In this document: positions 1 through 64,000 of the stretch, one piece after another
Numbering within the stretch: the stretch's first letter is position 1
Layout: every line of letters starts with the position of its first letter
Assembly (NCBI GenBank): GCA_029207755.1
Contig: JARCOQ010000003.1
Coordinates: 92,582,646-92,646,645 of the forward strand
Length of the DNA stretch: 64,000 bases
DNA from: Chamaea fasciata
Lineage: Eukaryota > Chordata > Aves > Passeriformes > Sylviidae
Reading direction: 5' to 3'
Translations under genes and position numbers: made by a program
The notes under the pieces: generated by a model
Seen by the model: the letters and a program-made list of their open reading frames with translations, nothing else
Told to the model about the DNA's origin: nothing
Databases searched by the model: none

Positions 1-393
1 GGTAAACAAACACATAACAGAAAGGTAAATGGTAAATAAATAAGTCTGGTTTTATTCCCATGTCTATTAAAATAAAGGTTGAAATCAGGGCAGTTTCTTT
101 TACAAAGCACCTTTGATAATATCATGCCTGAGGCAGATGTTTTAAATGCCTTTCTTTTCATTACAAATATTTACATCAGATTTGAAGCATGAAAAATGTA
201 ATTCGTGATGGTCATAGAGCAAGACATAGATGGATCATGGATATTAGGCAATTGAATTTAATTATGGAAAATACAAAGCAACAGATATCTGCTAAGAAAG
301 TTTGACTGAATGACAAATATCTTGCTTCAGTTATTCTGCATAGAGATCCCCAGAACACGATTAAGCGAGATTTCTCTTCTGCTCTTCCATACC

Positions 394-1235
394 ATCATAG
401 AATCAGAGAATAGTTTGGGTTGGAAAGAACAATAAAGATCATCTAGTTCCGACCTCCCTTCCAGGGACAGGAATATCTTCCACTAGACCAAATTGCTTAC
501 ATTTGGCCTCATCTAAGCTGGCTTTGAACACTTCCAAGAATGGGAAGTTCCCAGCTTCTCTAGGAAACCTGTTCCAGTGCCTCACCACCCTCATAGTGAA
601 GAATTTCTAATCTAAACTCACTCTCTTTAAATTTGAAACCATTACTCCTTTTCCTATCACTACATGCCCTTGTGAAAAGTCTTTCTCTAGCTCTCTTGTA
701 GCCCTTTTTAGGCACTGCAAGGCTGCTCTAAGGTCTCCAAGAAGCCTACTTTTCTCCAGGCTGAATGATACCAACTCCCTCAGCCTGTCATCATCAGAGG
801 CACTCCAGCCCATTGATCATCTTTATGGCCTTCTCTGGATTCACTCCAACAAGTCCGCATCCTTCTTCTGTTGGGGGCCCTAGAGCTGGCCACTGTATTC
901 CATGTGGGGGTCTCATGAAAGCAGCATAAAGGGGTAAAATCACTTCTCTCAACCCACTGGTCACACTTCTTTCAATGCAGCCCAGAATATGGTTGGCCTT
1001 CTGCACTGCAGGTGCATATTGCTGGCTCATGTCAAGCTTCTCATCAACCAACACCCTAAGTCCTTCTCCTCAGGGCTGCTCTCAATTTATTCGGAGCCCA
1101 GCCTGTACTCATGTTTCAGATTGCCCTGACCCTTGGGCAGGACCTTGCACTTGGCCTTGTTGAACTTCATAAGGTTCACCTTTATCCATTGATTTGTCTA
1201 CTTGTCAAATACATGTCTCTCTGGCCTTCACTCTC
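394..1235 (-). mobile_element. CR1 LINE 3' fragment (end of ORF2 and 3' tail)
   Basis: The + strand begins with tcatagaatcagagaata followed by ggttggaaagaac, which is the reverse complement of a CR1 3' end. Read on the - strand, the body gives decayed CR1 ORF2 C-terminal sequence: VDEKLDMSQQYA, KANHILGCIERSVTS, REVILPLYAAF, then DRLRELVSFSLEKSRLLGDL. The frame is broken several times. CR1 is the main avian non-LTR retrotransposon; its ORF2 encodes an endonuclease and a reverse transcriptase. The copy is 5'-truncated or separated from the piece at 2685-4450. Its edges are approximate. Confidence 0.9.
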
Positions 1236-2684
1236 ACTGCTTTCCTTTTCATAAAAATATGTGGATGCATAACCCAGGATATTGAATTTATGGTTCATTC
1301 TTCTAACATTTTAATTGGCTGAGATAATCCCTATAATGGCATAAATTTATTTCTCTTTTTCACTATTTCTTTAATACATTTATTCAAGGATTTAAATCAG
1401 GTCCTTGACTGGTTTATGCTAATTAGTCTAACATCAAATATTTTAAGGAACAGCTAATAGCACTTTTCCATAATCTTCATATTGCAGATTTCACTGTAGA
1501 TGGTTTTTTTGAAGGTATGGTGTGCTGAGCTGCACCAGTGATGGTTCAGATATCTTTTTTTTTCTAGGAACTAATTGAAAAATAATTATAAATTTTATAA
1601 GTTTATAAATTAGCCTTTTTCATAATTTTCAATATGTTTGGAAAATATTTTGTTTTAGAACCAAGAATCATAAGTAGTTCTGGAATAGAACATTAGTTGT
1701 AGTATAAATGCAAAACCAAATTTGCTAAGATAAACAGGCAAAAATTCAACATCAAATCATCGTAGATATTGTGCTGGTGGTTTTTATTTGCTAAGACATT
1801 TGGAACATCATACCCATTTTCTTTAACAAATTCTAAGGTCAGTAAATACTTTTTGAAGTATTTTGTCAACATTTGATATGTAACATGAAGTATTTATTCA
1901 ATGAACTGTAGTATAACAGTTCATACATTTAACAATTTTTAATTAGTCCAGATACATTAGACTAATAACATAGGCGTGATATAGCTGACTGTATTGACAG
2001 ATTGATGCTGAATACCTCATGATCCTCCTGTTTACCTGTTTTGAGGCTTTGAAGCCTTTTCCATTTGAATATATCGACCAACACACGCAGTTTAATTTTT
2101 TTCCTTTCTATCAGAATACTGAGACTATCAGCTTGCTCAAGTGATCCTATTTTGTTCTTAGGTCTTCGTTCATAGATTCTGTGATGTATAGGATTACTTG
2201 GTTTCCTACTCTTTTCTAATTTTACTAATACTTGTTAATTTAAACCACACTAGTATCTCAGATATAATGCATGACTTCACCTTAATGTTGCTCTTATTTT
2301 TAAGCTAATAGTGAAGTTATTCAAAAGTGTATATTTGAAAAATGTAGGTCACATTACTGCCTTAGGTTCACCAAGTGCCCTTTCCTCTTTTTCTCTGGTG
2401 GTTAACTACCAGCTGAAGAATGGCAATCAAATATGTGCCCCTTGAGAATAACAATAGCAAGTATTGCTAAGTAGCAAGTGCTTGTAATTGAGATACTTTT
2501 TCCATCATGAACATTGTACTTTTTTTTCTTTGAAAAACATAATTGCACTAAGAATCACAATATTCAAGATACTCTTGAAGAGCAACCTTCAGATGTTTTT
2601 CAACACATCCCAGAAAAAGCTTTTCCATTAAGATTTGTTTTTCACTTTTGGTATTTAGAGCAGTAAAGGAGTAAAATTTTTCAC

Positions 2685-4450
2685 TGAAGTGAGACTGGTA
2701 GGTCTGTAGCTTCCAAGGTCCTCCTTGCCTTTCTTGAAAATTGGGACAATGTTCTCTAGCTTCCAGTCAGCTGGGACCTCTCCAGATTCCCAAGACAGCT
2801 CAAAAATCATCAAGAGGTTTTGCAATGACATCACCAAGCACTTTAGGGATTCTTGGATGAATCCTATCAGGCCCCATAGATCTGTAGGGATCCAGCTGGA
2901 GCAGCAGATCCCACACAGTTTCAGGGTTGACTGAGTTTATCATTCTTGTAGTCATGGTCCTCCAGTTCAGGGTGCTGAGACCCGCTTGGTGCATCATCTG
3001 TGTTGAAGTAAAGGCAAAGAATGCATTCAGCACCTCTGCCTTGTGCATGTCCCTGTTTGTGAGGTGACCAACCTCATCCTGCAACAGGAAAATGTCATTT
3101 CTACACTGACTTTTGCTATTAATATATTTGAAAGAACTCTTTTTATTGTCCACCATGATTTTGGCCAGCTTCAACTCCATCTGAGCTTTGACTGGATGAG
3201 TTTTCTCCCTACAGTGCCAACCAGCATCTCTGTATTCTTCCATGATACCTTACTTCCACAGGGCATACACCTTCCTTTTTTCCATTATTTCCAGGAGAAG
3301 ATTCCTGGTCAACCAAGCTAGCCTTTTGCCTCATCTGCTTGATTTACAACGTTTGAGAATTGCCTGCTCCTCTGCCCTTGGGATGTAATGCTTAAAAAGT
3401 GACCAGTACTTTATGACTCCCACACCTGCAAAAATGCTTTCCATGGGGATTTTACCTACTAGTTCTCTGAGAAGTTTGAAGTCTGCTCTCCTCATTCCAG
3501 GACTGAGGTTTTGCTGGCACTTTTCCTCCTGTCAACAGAAATTTTAAACTCAGCAGTTTTACGGTCACTGCGGCCAAGGCAGCCACCAGTCTTTGCTTAT
3601 GAGATCCTCCCTGTTTGTCAAGGAGGGTCTTTTTGACCTAGCTCCCTTAGGCCCTGTTCCATAAAGTTGTCATCCAGATTTTTTAGGAATCGTCTGTGTC
3701 GTAGCAACTTGGTTCTCCCAAGTAATTTCTGGCAAGTTGATGTCCCCCATAAAGACAAGAGCAGTTGACTTGGAAGAGTCCCTTAGTCGGTCAAAGAACA
3801 ATTTGTTGGCATAATCTTCCTAGCTGTAGGTCTACAGTAGGCTCCCACAATGACATTCATTATTTATTTGTCTCTTGATTGTTATCCAGAAACTCTCAAC
3901 TGAGCCATTGCCAGCTGAGAACTCCATATATTCTACCCCTTCTATTACATCTGTGCCACCCCCTCACCCGCTGTTGCCTTTTCTGCCCTCCCTATCCCTC
4001 CTAAAGAGCCTGCAACCAACCAAGAGTGCACTCCAGTCACAGGACTCATCCCACCGGGTTTAATTTTTGCCAATTATATCAGACAGGGACTGTGGCAAAG
4101 TTTCCAGCTCATTTTGTTTTACTTATGCTGTGTGAATGTGTAGAAACATTTTAAGTGTCATACTTTGTAGCCGGAACCTTGTGAAGCAGCTTGAGGGATT
4201 AGTGGTTTTTTTCCTCAACTTTTGGCACACCATACCATTGCTCATCACTTGCAAGCCTAGTACTTTCCCATTCCTCCTTCCAAATTACTGTCAAGTTCTG
4301 TCAGTAAGCTCCACTAGCTCTTGTGCTAGAGCTCTTTTTCCCCTCTGAGAAAGGTGCATCCTATTAGGTGTCAGTAGACCAGGGGTTAAGTAGATCAACA
4401 AACCCCAAATTTTTCCACGTACACCAGCTTCAAAGCCACATGTTGACCTG
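2685..4450 (-). mobile_element. CR1 LINE internal fragment (ORF2 endonuclease to start of reverse transcriptase)
   Basis: On the - strand this reads through a decayed CR1 ORF2. Near 4300-3870 are phrases typical of the endonuclease part; at 3200-2950 the protein has LELKLAKIMVDNKKSSFKYI-like and KAEVLNAFFAFTST segments; at about 2740-2690 it has KGKEDLGSYRPTSLTSV, the start of the reverse transcriptase. CR1 similarity then stops near 2685. Frameshifts and stops are present, so it is dead. It lacks the middle and 3' end of ORF2, part of which occurs in the same orientation at 394-1235. Confidence 0.85.
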
Positions 4451-4721
4451 ACAGATCTGCCTATTTGGGCTTTATAACAACTCTTTTTTATGGTAATTAT
4501 ATGTCATTATGAATTCCCTGCTTTTGAGTCTATTCAGAATTATCAATATATGGAGATTTTCATGTCATTAAATAATCATGATTTCAAATTATAATTATGT
4601 TTTCTGACCTGTATTTTATGTAAATCAATATTATTCACACATTTTTGTATAAAAATGCCTGGAGAAGTAAGAGAACATCTTCTCATCTGCAAGAAGTTGA
4701 TAATCCATTAGAGAGTTTCAT

Positions 4722-4745
4722 CTATTTAAATGAAAATTTAAATAG
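4722..4745. repeat. Short perfect inverted repeat
   Basis: The arms ctatttaaat and atttaaatag (10 bp each, perfect) flank a gaaa loop. It is AT-rich and has no evident role; it could form a small hairpin. Confidence 0.7.
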
Positions 4746-7032
4746 TGCCCAGACCATAATTTCCAAGAGACTGACCATAAGAGGCAAATTTATGCACTCA
4801 TTCACAAACCATGTGCACAAAATCAAGCATCTGTTAATAGTCAGTTTTTTGTTTCTTGAAGGATGAGGAATTTAATAAATCAAAGTTAGTCCCTGTAAAA
4901 TTAAAATTTTTCATGCAGCAGGTTTAGTTGATTACATCAACACAGCCTAGAAATATATTCTGTATTGAAGAACATCTTGAATTGGAAATTGTACATTTAT
5001 GCTTTGAAATCCGATAGTTGTTTGTAAAGTGTGCTTGCAAATCTAAGTATATCTATAGATAAAGAATAAATTGCATGCTGACCTCAGTATGTAGAGGTAA
5101 CATCTATGCAGCTTATTTGCATATTCTGAAATAGCTGAGCCTGACTTAAAATGTCCTTTGGTTAAGTCTAAAATTTCTGCGATTGGACTAAATAAAAAAC
5201 TTGCTTTCATATTTGAAAGAACCAGTAAAACTATTGCTTGGAAGGGAGTGATAAAAATGTTAAAGTTGATAGGCATTAAGTTCCTATTTAGAATATGTTT
5301 TGTTTTCTGAAAGACTTATATGATTTTCACTACCAGATGTTATGTAGAGTGCTTCAACATGCATATTTTATTTAACAAAAAGTACAGAAAAATGTTTCTT
5401 GGTTGATAGTTCATGATCTTTCCATAGCTATGAAGCATGGTTTAGTATCAATACCAAAATAAATTTAATTAGGAGTTATGAAGTCCTCTATTAACCTGGG
5501 ATGCCATTCTTCAGCAGTCAAAATACTGTTTTAAAGACCAAAGTGAAGACCTATTAAGTTTCAAAGTGATTGTACACTGGCAAGCCTTCCTGAGATATAC
5601 AAAAAAAAAAAATCTAAGAAAATATTCTACAATTTCAACTCAATATAACATTATAATCTGTCATTTGGAAGTTCTTCAAATTATTTCTCCTTTATAAATA
5701 CTTATACATTTTCATAGATGTGGTCTTCAGTTCTGATTTTTCTGGGTGCCAAAATTTACCATGGGTAAGATAACTCTTGGAAAAGGCAGATGTATAATTA
5801 TAGCATTAACATCTAATTTTTTTACAGGAATTTTGATTCTATCACTTTCCCTTTAGTTCAGTGATTGTCTGAACTAGTCTTTTCCATCACACATTCATAC
5901 TTGTGATAAAGGCTCTTTGTACCTTTCAGGCAGTGTCAAGTCTACAGAATATGTAATTGTTTATTTATGTACATATTTTGCCAGCTTGTTAGTCTTTTTC
6001 CTGGTGGAATGGTATGAATTTATGGTAGCAGAAATGAGAACCAGACTCTTCTTTTTATTTCTTCATTTGAGATTTTTACATATTTCCTCCTAGTTCTTTT
6101 GTCTTCCACTGAAAAACATATAAAGAAACTACATTTCTGCTATTTCTTGTTGTTGTTGTTTGGTTGATTTTCCTTGGAAAGTATAGCTCTTTTCAACTGT
6201 TTCTGAGGTAGTAGTTTTTTCTAAAGTATTCCCTTAGTGAATCTCAGTGACATAAACAGTCAGTAATTCACCCAGACTTTCTATAAGTAGGGAAATTCTG
6301 AATAACATGATAAGAGATAAGAAATAGAACTATTTTAAATAGTCATAACTATTTTCATAATACTAGTTTAGAGTCATAGGTACATTAAGATAGAATTCAT
6401 GTCAATATCATAAATATTGTAAGCATTCTGTGGACTTGAATTGCAAAGCATGAAATTGAAACTGAAAAAAGAACATGAACTATTGTCAGTAAATGCATTC
6501 TCCTATGAAACATGAAATACTAAAAACAACAGAATTGAAAAAAATGCTAAAAATCTTCTTAAGTATCATGGGTTTTTTTAAGTCTTGTAAACTGGAATGA
6601 AATGATTTCCCTGTATATTCACAATATACGATTTTATAGTAATTAGCATTTCAATGTCTGCTAGCAGCTTTTATGGCAACCTGTTTTAAGAACTTCAAGT
6701 TTTGCAAACATTACATAGCAATATTTGCTCTCCCTTTTACATCCACCGTAGTCTGTGATGTGTTTTGTCTGAAATCATTGAATAAATCTCATTACAAAAT
6801 ATAACTGTATGCCATTGTTCCACTACATCCACTAAGTGAAAATATACTACAAACTCCGGTTCAATTCGCAATAATCACTGTATGAGAATTATTTTTCTTA
6901 GAATTTTTATTTCCAAAATGACTATGTTATTCTATGTCTTAGATTGTGAAACATCTGCCAGTAAGGCAAGACATACACCCATAAAGAAATTTAAGGGCAG
7001 AATGCTAAAATGTGCATGTCCTTTCTTCACAG

Positions 7033-64000
<56,968 letters not shown>

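Larger units (their letters stand above)
1..7032 (+). other. CSMD3 intron upstream of exon 1 (3' part)
   Basis: This is AT-rich intronic DNA. It contains two antisense CR1 pieces, listed separately, and a 10-bp perfect inverted repeat at 4722-4745. Outside these I see no exon, RNA gene or other recognisable element; the remaining open frames are short and composition-driven. Confidence 0.8.

Overview
This is a stretch of vertebrate nuclear DNA, almost certainly from a bird and probably from a perching bird (passerine). It is AT-rich and made of small exons separated by long introns, all with GT-AG borders. The interspersed repeats are of avian type: several CR1 LINE fragments, including short tails with the characteristic tcatagaatcatagaat end; a CR1-tailed SINE whose head looks like tRNA-Ile, the structure I recall for a passerine SINE family; and one solo LTR of an endogenous retrovirus. 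The species cannot be named from the window.

The only protein-coding gene I can support is the 3' part of CSMD3 (CUB and sushi multiple domains 3), on the + strand. Nineteen exons between 7033 and 62369 join in one open frame of 958 codons. Exons 1-14 encode the last 13 sushi (CCP) domains of the extracellular tandem array; twelve domains have one exon each and one is split over two exons. Exons 15-18 encode a membrane-proximal extracellular segment of about 136 residues without sushi cysteines. Exon 19 encodes a short linker and the single transmembrane helix, and ends in phase 2 just after a YKH stop-transfer sequence. The CUB-sushi part (5') and the cytoplasmic-tail exon(s) with the 3' UTR (3') lie outside the window.

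Layout: 1-7032 is the tail of an upstream intron and carries two antisense CR1 pieces (394-1235 and about 2685-4450). 7033-17560 holds sushi exons 1-4. 17561-28962 is an 11.4-kb intron with a CR1 copy split by a 599-bp solo LTR that has a perfect 6-bp target duplication (19768-20378). 28963-47794 holds sushi exons 5-14 at intervals of roughly 1-4 kb. 49437-55625 holds the membrane-proximal exons. 55626-62236 is a 6.6-kb intron with a tRNA/CR1 SINE and two CR1 tails. 62237-62369 is the transmembrane exon, and 62370-64000 is intron.

The exons work together as one modular ectodomain. Every single-exon sushi module is bounded by phase-1 introns, so modules can be lost or gained by exon skipping without a frameshift. 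I found no tRNA gene, CRISPR array, operon, complete mobile element or second convincing protein-coding gene.
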